DNA of 64,000 nt, taken from NCBI GenBank assembly GCA_937998875.1, contig CALLBO010000063.1:26332-90331 (forward strand), given 5' to 3'. The notes below the pieces were generated by a model, which made no database searches, was not told the origin of the DNA, and worked only from the letters and a program-made list of their open reading frames with translations. The position numbers and the translations under genes are program-made. The stretch is from an uncultured Granulosicoccaceae bacterium. GTDB taxonomy: Bacteria > Pseudomonadota > Gammaproteobacteria > Granulosicoccales > Granulosicoccaceae. Below are positions 56,275-64,000 of the stretch, in pieces. Position 1 is the stretch's first letter, and every line of letters starts with the position of its first letter.

Positions 56275-59200
56275 TAGCGGGTCAACGTACAGCGATGCGC
56301 AGGTGGTTCAATCACATGCGGATCAGTTGTTACAGCTACACAGTCAGCTAATAGCCAGCGCTGAAAAGCTTGGCGCAAACGGTTATTCGACAGAAATTGC
56401 AGAAGTAATTTCCAATGAGCTATTACACGTCAAACGGTCACTTGGCGATTTTGAATGTGGCTTGCAGCTGGTAAAAGATCTGGCGGTTGCCAATCAGCTG
56501 GTCGCGACCCGGCCTGATCATCGCAGCCTGCGGGTGATCCGGTTTTGTCTTGAAGAGCTTGCGGATTATCTGGCTGTGCTTGCAGAGCAGGGGGTTGATG
56601 ATCCTGTCGGATTGTTGCTGGCCTTTAATGAGTTAGCTGCCTTACACAAAAAACCGCTGCTAACGGAAAATCTGTTGAGTGTGCCGGATGACTATCGCAT
56701 CGATTCAGGTGTGCTACAGCTGTTTGATCTGAAAGCGGAGTCAGTGCCGCTAACCGATGGTTACCTTGGCTTCAGCCAGATCATGCTGGGCGTCTATCGA
56801 GGTGAGGAGCGACAACAGAAACTGCAAGAACTGTCAGGCTCATTTTCGAACCTTGCAGAGATAGCCTCTAACCAAAAAGCCAGAGAGTTCTGGTTGCTGT
56901 GCAAGGCGTTTGTCTCAACCGTGCGATTACCCAAGGGCGAGTTAAGTCCAGCGTTGCTCAGCCTTTTTAAAGAGATAGAGGGCGTTTTGTTTTTTGCATT
57001 GGGTGACGCGCAACATCAAGTGCTGGGTATGCAGCAAAAAGTGGATCGTGTGCTGGTTAATCTGCTTTGCTATACACCGGCTGATGATTTACCGCGCTAT
57101 TTTGTTGAGGGGGCTGCAAAATTTTCAGATGTACGTTCAGAAATTAACGGTCTGCATCAATCGTCACCGGATCAGTATTCTTTGTGGCTGCAAACAAGTA
57201 TTCGGGTGTTAGCAGAAAGACTGCAACATTGTTCAGCTGTTCTTGCAGAGGAGGCACTGGATTCAGAGGAGGTGACTGCTGACTTTCTAGAGGAAATCGC
57301 ACTTTTAAAAAGACTGCTTGTTTTAACCGGCGTGCATGGGGTGCGTGAAAATCTGCAAGAAGTGGAAACCTTGTTGCGCTCGTCTGTATCCAGCGAGAAC
57401 ATGCAATCGTGTAGCACATCAATACTGTTGGTGGAGCAGCAGATGCTTTATCAGTTCAGTTTCCTAAAGCGCTCTGCAGAGCTCGATGATTCAGAACCTT
57501 CAGGCCTGGTTGAAACAGAACAGCTCAAGGCAGATAAATCTCTCGCTACTTCAGATTGCAATACAGCACAAACCGCTGAACCTTTTGACCGGACGGTGCA
57601 GGATTTTGGTGCTCGTTGTAACTTGTGTATTGATGTTATCCAGCAATCTCTCGATACCGCACTGGGTAGCTCCGGTAACCTGATACCGGACAGCAGTGTT
57701 ATCAATGCATTAACCCAACTGAATGATCTTGTCGCGGCAGAAGGGATTGATGAGCTTACCGGCCTCCTAACCCCGCTGTCGAAGCTGTTAATCAAGGCTG
57801 AAGACAGCACCTTGAATCAATCAGAGACCTTGTTGGTGCAAGAGGCGATTATCGCCGCCACACTGGGTATTGATTCACTAATGGGGCGCAAGCCGTTGCC
57901 TGATCTGGTTGCAGATGTAACTGGTCGTTTGGATGAGGTACTGCAAACCACCAGTGAGCGACTAAACAGGTCGAACCGTAACAGTTCGCTCAGTGGCTTT
58001 CTTACTGAAGCAGAAGAGTTATTGCCGCGGCTGTTCGAGTTGTTCCAGAGGTTGCGTAGTGCGCCGGGTGCCAGCCGTTTGTATGGCGAAATAAATCGTC
58101 TGCTACACACGCTTAAAGTGAGTGCAGATGTTGCTGATGAACAGCAGCTGGCCGAAGTTGCACATTCGCTTGAAGCGACCATGGTGGATCTTACGCATAG
58201 CGATGCGACAGCGTCACGTGAGTTCTTTGATATTGCGATTGAAACAATTGAATGCCTTGACGAAGACATAGAGCGTCTGCGCAATAGTGAATCACCGGTT
58301 GATCGGGGCGATCTTATTGACAGGTTGAGGCTTGAGGGCGCCATTGAAGAGGCGGGTGAGACTTTGCAAAAAGTATCGCCAGTGGAAGGAAAAGACCAGG
58401 CTGAGAAGCAGCCTTCTCTGATACCTGCCTGGGAGCCTGCTGACAAACCAACAGGTGTGGTGGTGCAGAAGGGATCAACTCTGTCATCTGATCCAATAGA
58501 CTGGTCAGCGCGTTTCAGGCAGGTGGAAACTTATTGTGCAGCTATTGGCAACAGCCATGAACAGTTGCTGGATTTGCAAAAGAGAACGGAGCAGATCTTC
58601 AAGTCAGTAGCTCATGACCAGGTCGGCCTGGCAGCAGAGTCGAACAAAGCGTTACGGTCCTTTGCTGAACAGCTGCAGCAGATTTCTACAAACCAGGGTA
58701 TCGCCATCAAAGCGCTTACCGGCGAGCTGGGTAATGCGTCCAGGCTTGATGCGGCACAACTGGGCAGCTCCCTGCTGACGATCGTTGAGACGGCAGCAGA
58801 CGATCAAGGTCTTCGGTTGCAGTTTGGCTTTGAATCCAACGGTGTTTTGATCCATAAAAACCTCTTCGATCAACTGACAATGGCTATTACAGGTCTGCTG
58901 GGTAGCATTGTGGCCCATACCTTTCCCGACAATGAATCGGAAGCGTTACCGAACCTGAGTGTCAGTGTGCAACAAACCGGGCAGGCTCTCTTTATCGATG
59001 TGGCAGATAACGGCAGTGGTGTCCGGGTAGAAGGCTCAGTACCGCGTTCAGATAATCCGTGGGCGCAGGTCGCAAGGCCCGACTGGCAGGAAGTAAGTCA
59101 GGCCACTATTGTTCCTCCCCGGGTTTTGTCTGTGCAGTCAGATCGGGTGGTGGAAATCAGCGGGTTGCTTAAGGTTGCCTCACGCTATGGTGGCAGTGTG

Positions 59201-59620
59201 GCGATTCGCAGCAGTGCTAATACCGGTGCCAGGTACAGGCTCTGTCTGCCGATGCTGGAGACCATACAGGACGTACTCGTTGTTGCTGTGAATGATCAGC
59301 TGCTGGCGGTTCCAGCAACGAAAGTAGAGAGCGTGGGGTTTGCAAACCAGGACAACATACCGTCACTGGCCAGCTTGTTAGGTACCAAAGGGCGGGCAGC
59401 GTTTGATCATTCGCAGGAAGACCAGTTTATTGCAGTCAGAACGAAAGCAGGGGTAGCAAAGTATTCTGTAGCAAAAGTGATTGGTCCACGTAAGTTGACC
59501 TTCACCACTGCAGATAGGGTGTTGCCGGATGTACCAGGGTATATTGGTGTGGCGGTTATAGAGTCAGAACAGCTGGTGATGTTGCTTGATGTGGACTACT
59601 GGGTTGCTCAAGGGCACTAG
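56267..59620 (+). CDS. ChpA/FimL-like protein with degenerate kinase domain
   Basis: The frame begins at 56192, but a TTG at 56267 has GGGAG nine bases upstream and overlaps the receptor stop by eight bases (TTGAGTGA), giving 1117 residues. The N-terminal half resembles the FimL-like part of ChpA (PVGLLLAFNELAALHKKPLL). A phosphotransfer-like helix has His614 in LLHTLKVSAD, where HTLKGSA is expected. In the ATPase domain the G1 box DNGSG (from Asp914 on) is seen, but the N-box (like HLLRNAIDHG) is not recognisable; the matching region reads TMAITGLLGSIVAHT. The C-terminus is a CheW-like domain. The receiver domain of ChpA is absent. Confidence 0.8.
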   Translation: MSDSGSTYSDAQVVQSHADQLLQLHSQLIASAEKLGANGYSTEIAEVISNELLHVKRSLGDFECGLQLVKDLAVANQLVATRPDHRSLRVIRFCLEELADYLAVLAEQGVDDPVGLLLAFNELAALHKKPLLTENLLSVPDDYRIDSGVLQLFDLKAESVPLTDGYLGFSQIMLGVYRGEERQQKLQELSGSFSNLAEIASNQKAREFWLLCKAFVSTVRLPKGELSPALLSLFKEIEGVLFFALGDAQHQVLGMQQKVDRVLVNLLCYTPADDLPRYFVEGAAKFSDVRSEINGLHQSSPDQYSLWLQTSIRVLAERLQHCSAVLAEEALDSEEVTADFLEEIALLKRLLVLTGVHGVRENLQEVETLLRSSVSSENMQSCSTSILLVEQQMLYQFSFLKRSAELDDSEPSGLVETEQLKADKSLATSDCNTAQTAEPFDRTVQDFGARCNLCIDVIQQSLDTALGSSGNLIPDSSVINALTQLNDLVAAEGIDELTGLLTPLSKLLIKAEDSTLNQSETLLVQEAIIAATLGIDSLMGRKPLPDLVADVTGRLDEVLQTTSERLNRSNRNSSLSGFLTEAEELLPRLFELFQRLRSAPGASRLYGEINRLLHTLKVSADVADEQQLAEVAHSLEATMVDLTHSDATASREFFDIAIETIECLDEDIERLRNSESPVDRGDLIDRLRLEGAIEEAGETLQKVSPVEGKDQAEKQPSLIPAWEPADKPTGVVVQKGSTLSSDPIDWSARFRQVETYCAAIGNSHEQLLDLQKRTEQIFKSVAHDQVGLAAESNKALRSFAEQLQQISTNQGIAIKALTGELGNASRLDAAQLGSSLLTIVETAADDQGLRLQFGFESNGVLIHKNLFDQLTMAITGLLGSIVAHTFPDNESEALPNLSVSVQQTGQALFIDVADNGSGVRVEGSVPRSDNPWAQVARPDWQEVSQATIVPPRVLSVQSDRVVEISGLLKVASRYGGSVAIRSSANTGARYRLCLPMLETIQDVLVVAVNDQLLAVPATKVESVGFANQDNIPSLASLLGTKGRAAFDHSQEDQFIAVRTKAGVAKYSVAKVIGPRKLTFTTADRVLPDVPGYIGVAVIESEQLVMLLDVDYWVAQGH

Positions 59621-59687
59621 TAATAGTTCAAACTTACCTATTAAAACCCCGATTTAAGACTCTCATAAAAACTGATTCCCCATGAAA

Positions 59688-59710
59688 AAGCCCGATCTAT
59701 AATCGGGCTT
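59688..59710. terminator. Bidirectional terminator after the ChpA-like gene
   Basis: AAGCCCGAT and ATCGGGCTT form a 9-bp stem with a five-base loop. On the minus strand it is followed by a T-run, ending the small secreted-protein gene; on the plus strand the tail is CTTCTT. It separates convergent genes. Confidence 0.8.
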
Positions 59711-59756
59711 CTTCAACTCATTTATAACAGCACCTGAAAGTACAGCAGCTGCGTAT

Positions 59757-60176
59757 CTAACTTTCGCAGGTAGCAGTAAGTTCGAATGGAATGCCGGTAG
59801 TTTCAGAGATTGCTTCATCAAAACTACCGCGTATTACCACCTGACTGGAATCAACAACAATGGATTCTTCCGGATTGGTCAGCGTAGAGGTGTAGAAAGC
59901 CTGCGGAGTGCCTGTGTTGCCACCGACATGCATCTCTACCCACCCGCCGTTACCGTCAGCGGAGATCTCGAATTTTTTACCATCGGGCAGTACCCCGGAT
60001 CCTGCATACAGGTGTACTTCTTCGTAGAACTTACCAATGTGGCAATTATTGACTGCAAAGTGGGCCGGGCTGTCTTCGATCTTAATCGTGCCCATGTTCG
60101 TGATCTTGGCCGTAAAACCCACGGTACAAAGGCTGACTATTAGAGCGGTTGCAGAGAAAATCAGGATTCGTTTCAT
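59757..60176 (-). CDS. Small secreted protein of unknown function
   Basis: The 139-residue product has a signal peptide (MKRILIFSATALIVSLCTVG). The mature part is mostly beta strand with two cysteines (NNCHIGKFYEEVHLY at about 48-62 and TATCES at the end) that may form a disulfide. It resembles no family I recognise. It has its own terminator and a long upstream region, so it is expressed alone. Confidence 0.75.
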   Translation of the reverse strand: MKRILIFSATALIVSLCTVGFTAKITNMGTIKIEDSPAHFAVNNCHIGKFYEEVHLYAGSGVLPDGKKFEISADGNGGWVEMHVGGNTGTPQAFYTSTLTNPEESIVVDSSQVVIRGSFDEAISETTGIPFELTATCES

Positions 60177-60714
60177 GGCAATTCTCGCTAAATAAGTTCA
60201 ACAAACACGGCGGTGCCGCGACAGTGGGAATGTTATTACGTTGAAATAGAAATGTCGAATCCACGTGACATAACAAGTGTAAATTGTTGATATTATTGAA
60301 TTAACGATGTTTTAAGAGTGTTGTTTTTGCCCAAAAAACGTTTTGTTTCTTTGCTTTGTTACCGCGGTGTAACCCATTTATGCTGGTTTTATTTGCCAGC
60401 AGGGTCTGTGGATGCGGTGGTGCCTTGATCGCCTGGAATCAGATGAAATATCCCAAAATGAGCGAAAATCGCAACATGTAGTGCTATTCAAGTTAGCAAA
60501 CCGCAAGTTTACGGTACTCTACTGATCGAGTCATCACCTTTGGTCGGTCAAAATAACCATGTGTCGCCGGTAAATAACAAATTGGAAAGGTCGCATTTTT
60601 ATAGAGGTTGGGCAGGACTTTGGACGCAGATAGTCAATAAAGCGTAAAATAGTTGATTGATTTTGTCAGGTAATGCTACATTTTCCATAGCAAGTTAACC
60701 CCCGGTACGTTGAA
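60177..60714. other. Intergenic region upstream of erpA
   Basis: The region is 538 bp between two divergent genes. It is AT-rich near the secreted-protein start. A weak promoter-like pair TTGATT (60653-60658) and TACATT (60677-60682), 18 bp apart, precedes erpA. No small gene, repeat or IscR-type site was recognised. Confidence 0.4.
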
Positions 60715-61068
60715 ATGAGCGAAGCAACAGAAGACTTTCCTGATCCACTAGTGTTTACGGAAGCGGCAGCACTCAAAGTGAAGGGCTTGATTGAGGAGGA
60801 GGGCAATACGGAGCTTAAGCTGCGGGTGTTCATCTCTGGCGGTGGATGTTCCGGGTTTCAGTACGGCTTTACCTTTGATGAAGAAATCAACGATGGCGAT
60901 ACTGAAGTTGAGAAGGAAGGTGTCAAACTGCTGATCGATCCGATGAGCTACCAGTACCTGCTGGGTGCAGAGATCGATTACACAGAAGGATTAGAAGGAT
61001 CACAGTTTGTTATTCGTAATCCCAATGCCACAACTACTTGCGGTTGCGGATCTTCTTTCTCTGTGTAG
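60715..61068 (+). CDS. erpA: Iron-sulfur cluster insertion protein ErpA
   Basis: The 117-residue A-type carrier has all three conserved cysteines: Cys45 in [10 protein letters not shown] and Cys109/Cys111 in [11 protein letters not shown]. It hands Fe-S clusters to target enzymes. Length and motifs are typical of ErpA (IscA is shorter). It lies before mepM and the rRNA operon, as in Pseudomonas, but anmK and tyrS are missing from the interval. Confidence 0.96.
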   Translation: MSEATEDFPDPLVFTEAAALKVKGLIEEEGNTELKLRVFISGGGCSGFQYGFTFDEEINDGDTEVEKEGVKLLIDPMSYQYLLGAEIDYTEGLEGSQFVIRNPNATTTCGCGSSFSV

Positions 61069-61179
61069 CTGACCCAAGCGGCATTCAACTCAACGAACGC
61101 TCTCGGAACCCCAATCTATTCTAACCGCAACTTGGTTGTGTGTAGCGGACAGGTATAGATACCTGCGCTGAGTTAAACC

Positions 61180-61210
61180 GTAGGGTGGATAAGCCGGAGG
61201 CGCATCCACC
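61180..61210. repeat. REP-like GTAG hairpin between erpA and mepM
   Basis: GTAG is followed by an imperfect palindrome with arms GGTGGAT and ATCCACC around AAGCCGGAGGCGC, which itself contains GCC/GGC. The GTAG head plus palindrome is the hallmark of REP elements moved by RAYT (TnpA-REP) transposases. Sequences like this (GTAGGGTGGAT...ATCCACC) are widely dispersed in proteobacterial genomes. Confidence 0.65.
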
Positions 61211-61254
61211 GAAAGACGCTCACGGCACTATTTGCATGCACTGTCGCTTATCAA

Positions 61255-62913
61255 CTACCGCATAGCCAGTGTTTCACTGTCCTGCCTTAAACTCGCCAGT
61301 TGCGAACGTAGTGGTTCGATAGTCTCCTTAAACGCAACAAGCTCACTATGTTCAAGCGGGCTTGAGCCAGGCAGTTTCACTTTTTGCGGATCGTGGTGGA
61401 TACCATCTACCCGGAATTCGTAGTGCAGGTGTGGGCCAGTCGCAAGCCCGGACTTACCCACATAACCAATGATCTCACCCTGATTAACCCTCGATCCGTT
61501 TTTAAGGTTCTTCGGGAAACGGCTTAAGTGCGCATAGAGCGTGGTGTATCGATCACCATGCTGAATCTCAACGGTATTGCCGTAGCCGCCTTTAACGCCC
61601 ATAAAAACAACACGTCCGTCACCTGCAGCACTCACACCGGTACCGGTTGGTGCGCCGTAGTCAACACCCTTGTGTGCTCTTATAGTGTGGCGTATTGGAT
61701 GCTTGCGTTTTAAATTAAAGCGTGAGGTTATTCTGGCTTTGATCGGGTTACGCAGAAACTGTTTTTTCAGGCTCTGGCCATTGGCATCAAAGTAAGTTCG
61801 CTGTCCGTTGCGTACGTGACGAAAAGCGCTGTAGGTTGCATCACTTGCGCGATACTCTGCAGCCAGTATATTGCCGTTTTTAACCTTGTTGCCGTTCTTG
61901 CTGTAGGTTTCATGAAGTACCGTAACAACGTCGCCCGGGCGCACTTCGCGATTGAAATCTACCGTCCATTGGAAAATCGAATACAGCTCCATAATCATAG
62001 ATTCCGACAAGCCTGCAGCCGCTCCGTCTACATACAGTGAACGATCAAGCTTCAGCTCGGCTACCTGGATCGCTTTTTCCAGGGGTTGTTCGTTCAGCTC
62101 GGCAATGAACTGGTTATCTGCCGCACGCTTGATATAAAGGGTTTTTTCAAGATCAATCTCGCGAGTTAATCCGGTTAACAGGCGGCTGCCGTCAAAGTCC
62201 AGCTCAATTTCATCACCGGGAAGCAGGTTGGTCAGATGTTGTTGAACATGCGGCTCGTTGACGAGACTGGCAATCTCGCTTTGACTGAGTCCGTGCTTGG
62301 TAAGGATCCCAAACAAACTGTCACCCTTTTCTATTTTTACGGTGATTTGCGAAGGTTCCTGAGTGTAATCATTTGCATGCTCGGGTTTCGCGGCAGTAAG
62401 TGGCGCCGGGTTGATGAAGGCGGCTACCGGGACATCGGCCGGGTCGATTAGCGAGTCGATTTCCGGTACCTCTACAAACGGCACATCATTAGAGCTGACA
62501 TTACTCGCGGTGGTTTTGCGGTTGAATACAAACTCAGGACCGGTTGCTTCAACGGTTTCTACTATCTCTGTAGGTTCAGTTTTTGACCGCAACTTTTTTA
62601 AGGCATCACTGTTGCCGAGTGTGCCATTGCCGAGTGCACCATTGCCGAGTGCACCATTACCAAGTGCACTCTGGGCCAGAGGCTGCACTGCAGCGTCAGC
62701 AGGAGTAGAACTTGAGAACACTTTATCTATAAGTACTGATCCCACTGCTGCCACACTACACAGCACTACCACCTTTCGGATGCGCCCATTGCCAGCAGAA
62801 GTATTGTTGGACTCGGCAGATGCGTTTCTGGCCTGAGTGTTTACTGCGTTGCTCGACGTATGTTTGTAATCGACCAGCACATGCGTGCCGCCACTTTTAT
62901 TCTGGTGCGCCAA
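61255..62913 (-). CDS. mepM: Peptidoglycan DD-endopeptidase MepM-like (M23)
   Basis: The 552-residue product has a cytoplasmic N-terminus and a membrane helix (about 48-66). A Gly/Asn/Leu repeat linker (83-102) follows, then a LysM/OapA-type region (about 195-240, ITVKIEKGDSLFGILTKHGL). An M23 metallopeptidase domain follows, with HKGVDYGAPTGT (His/Asp zinc ligands) and GPHLHYEFRVDG. It cuts peptide cross-links so the wall can grow. It stands near rrn as PA0667 does in Pseudomonas. Confidence 0.93.
   Translation of the reverse strand: MAHQNKSGGTHVLVDYKHTSSNAVNTQARNASAESNNTSAGNGRIRKVVVLCSVAAVGSVLIDKVFSSSTPADAAVQPLAQSALGNGALGNGALGNGTLGNSDALKKLRSKTEPTEIVETVEATGPEFVFNRKTTASNVSSNDVPFVEVPEIDSLIDPADVPVAAFINPAPLTAAKPEHANDYTQEPSQITVKIEKGDSLFGILTKHGLSQSEIASLVNEPHVQQHLTNLLPGDEIELDFDGSRLLTGLTREIDLEKTLYIKRAADNQFIAELNEQPLEKAIQVAELKLDRSLYVDGAAAGLSESMIMELYSIFQWTVDFNREVRPGDVVTVLHETYSKNGNKVKNGNILAAEYRASDATYSAFRHVRNGQRTYFDANGQSLKKQFLRNPIKARITSRFNLKRKHPIRHTIRAHKGVDYGAPTGTGVSAAGDGRVVFMGVKGGYGNTVEIQHGDRYTTLYAHLSRFPKNLKNGSRVNQGEIIGYVGKSGLATGPHLHYEFRVDGIHHDPQKVKLPGSSPLEHSELVAFKETIEPLRSQLASLRQDSETLAMR
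62608..62667 (-). repeat. 15-bp tandem repeat in mepM
   Basis: Four near-identical 15-bp units encode LGNGA-LGNGA-LGNGT-LGNSD, just after the membrane helix. The repeat is in frame. Confidence 0.85.
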
Positions 62914-63637
62914 GGGACTTTCTCTAAGAAATACAAGACGCTTAGGATAATTTCTTAAGGTGTTTCGGTCAATGATGACGGAATTGATGCTGGTTCATGA
63001 AAGTCTATAATTTTCAGATACATAACTAACTTTCTGGGTTTTGTCTTTCCACAATGAGTAAGTTAAAACATCGAAAGATTCTGTGCTGGTTTTTCAGCCG
63101 GCAGACATTACTGCGTGATGTTTTCTGATTGTTTGAGTGGTGTGGTTCTTATCATTAGTGCACTACATATAAGAGAAGCGGTTAATCGCCTTTCTCATGG
63201 AAAGCGCCGGTCAAGCTCAGACTTATCTAGAGTGCAGCGTTGATGGGTGTATTAATCCATGCGTTCAGAAGTTGCTTGTTGGTCGAAATCTCCGCTGCCT
63301 TAGCAGCAGAATGTTGTTCTGGTGTTCTACATGGCGCGGGAACAATGCCGGTAACTAATGACAGGCAGTCACATGACTGATGCAAAAAGAAGCAGGCAGG
63401 TCAGAATTATTCGAGCGAGCTATGCCGCTTGAAATTTATCCCGCCATCAATATTTCAGTGGAGAGCGTCGGAACTCCGGCAAGTCTGATGACTCCGGTTT
63501 TGACGGCAGGCAACAATAAAGACTGTAAAAATACGTATTTGCTGAAAATTTATGGGGAGTGGTTGCCTGTCAATCCGCTCGCCAGAGTGCACCGGTATTC
63601 TCGTGGGTAATGGTGCAGAATTAAATCGTAGAATTGA
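62914..63637. other. Gene-free region between mepM and the rRNA promoters
   Basis: The region is 724 bp in which tyrS is found in related genomes. No tRNA, no tyrS remnant and no supported gene was seen; the open frame at 63380-63610 has no family signal or ribosome-binding site. The bases near 63620 become AT-rich and may be an UP element. Confidence 0.6.
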
Positions 63638-63665
63638 TTGACATCCAGCAGTACGAGTGTAGAAT
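63638..63665 (+). promoter_or_regulatory. rRNA promoter P1
   Basis: TTGACA (63638-63643) and TAGAAT (63660-63665) are 16 bp apart. AT-rich sequence lies upstream. Confidence 0.7.
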
Positions 63666-63720
63666 TCTCGCTCCCGACGACAGCCGGACATCGCAACGAA
63701 AATTAAGTTTGCGAAGAAGG

Positions 63721-63749
63721 TTGACATCGGAATTATCCCCACCTATTAT
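63721..63749 (+). promoter_or_regulatory. rRNA promoter P2
   Basis: A consensus TTGACA (63721-63726) and TATTAT (63744-63749) are separated by the ideal 17 bp. An A/T-rich stretch precedes it. The GC-rich discriminator GGGGAGC after the -10 box is typical of stringently controlled rRNA promoters. Confidence 0.85.
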
Positions 63750-63779
63750 GGGGAGCTCGCTTGAGCAAAAGTTCAGGCA

Positions 63780-63814
63780 CTGATCAAATCGATCAGAAAG
63801 CTCATTTAAAATTT
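63780..63814 (+). promoter_or_regulatory. boxB-boxA antitermination leader of the rRNA operon
   Basis: A boxB hairpin (CTGATC/GATCAG, loop AAATC, 63780-63796) is followed by a boxA-like GCTCATTTAAAATTT (63800-63814), close to the E. coli GCTCTTTAACAATTT. It recruits Nus factors so that RNA polymerase reads through the rRNA operon. Confidence 0.75.
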
Positions 63815-63970
63815 GGTCTAAGTAACTTGTGTGGGTGCTTTCACGGTGATGTTGCGCATAGCAATAAAATCGATGAGGCATTCAAACCTAGTTAATTCAA
63901 CGTTAAGTAGTTTTAATTCAAGTTTGGACAAATCATCTTCGTTATATGAATCTTCGGATTCACCTTTATT

Positions 63971-64000
63971 AAACTGAAGAGTTTGATCCTGGCTCAGATT
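63971..64000 (+). rRNA. rrs: 16S ribosomal RNA, first 30 bases
   Basis: The window ends in AAACTGAAGAGTTTGATCCT and the ten bases GGCTCAGATT, the universal 5' end of bacterial 16S rRNA including the 27F primer site. The rest lies outside the window. Confidence 0.97.

Noticed and set aside
63380..63610. 76-codon plus-strand frame before the rRNA promoters
   Set aside because: No ribosome-binding site and no family signal; it is not a tyrS remnant.
1..64000. tRNA genes, CRISPR arrays, prophage or insertion sequences
   Set aside because: No cloverleaf with TTCGA-type arms, no repeat-spacer array, and no transposase or integrase frames were seen on reading both strands. A tRNAscan or CRISPR finder run would settle small misses.

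Overview
The window is a stretch of a gammaproteobacterial chromosome of moderate GC content. Gene families and local order point this way. The block metX-metW-yggT-proC-yggS-pilT-pilU-pyrC'-pyrB-pyrR-ruvX-yqgE-gshB-pilI/pilJ/chpA follows, as I remember it, the arrangement known from Pseudomonas, and erpA and mepM lie just before an rRNA operon as they do there. Other parts differ from Pseudomonas: a rhizobial-type glycerol ABC transporter, an inserted type II secretion block, a transaldolase, and no tyrS, pilG or pilH where they would be expected. The species cannot be named from this sequence; a marine or environmental lineage is a guess.

Layout: 1-1528, truncated AsmA-like gene. 1721-3051, molybdopterin genes moaC and moaD-moaE. 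3111-4466, a periplasmic DegQ-like protease. 4581-14101, glycerol uptake and use: glpS-T-P-Q-U-V-D on the minus strand, with glpK divergent. 14139-16231, a DUF938 methyltransferase and a second Do-like protease. 16460-18812, a two-component system. 18847-23454, a Ca2+/cation antiporter, yicC, and rph-rdgB-hemW. 23477-24685, an enolase-superfamily enzyme. 24924-27318, a three-gene copper-delivery operon (CcoA-like importer, PCuAC, Sco). 27531-31563, accessory surface genes (Ca2+-binding lipoprotein, cold-shock protein with a tail, secreted trypsin-like protease, VWA lipoprotein). 31818-38950, type II secretion gspC-D-E-F. 39346-39783, an HU protein with a histone-H1-like tail. 40102-51917, the metXW to yqgE block. 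52099-59620, gshB followed by a divergent PilI/PilJ/ChpA-like chemosensory cluster. 59757-62913, a small secreted protein, erpA and mepM. 63638-64000, tandem rRNA promoters, a boxB-boxA leader and the first 30 bases of 16S rRNA.

The strongest leads are these. (1) A Chp-type chemosensory cluster in its usual place beside gshB has lost its CheY-like regulators. It carries a receptor without a recognisable signalling tip and a ChpA whose kinase N-box is not recognisable, and all three genes start with non-ATG codons. (2) A copper operon contains a transporter with the exact MxxxM...HxxxM spacing of CcoA, preceded by three tandem repeats. (3) The glycerol importer has two ATPases with complementary motif losses, predicting one working and one dead ATP site. 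(4) Several unrelated genes carry in-frame 15-bp or 12-bp tandem repeats. (5) The secretin GspD has an acidic extension of about 320 residues.

All calls come from reading the sequence and from family knowledge. No database search was run.
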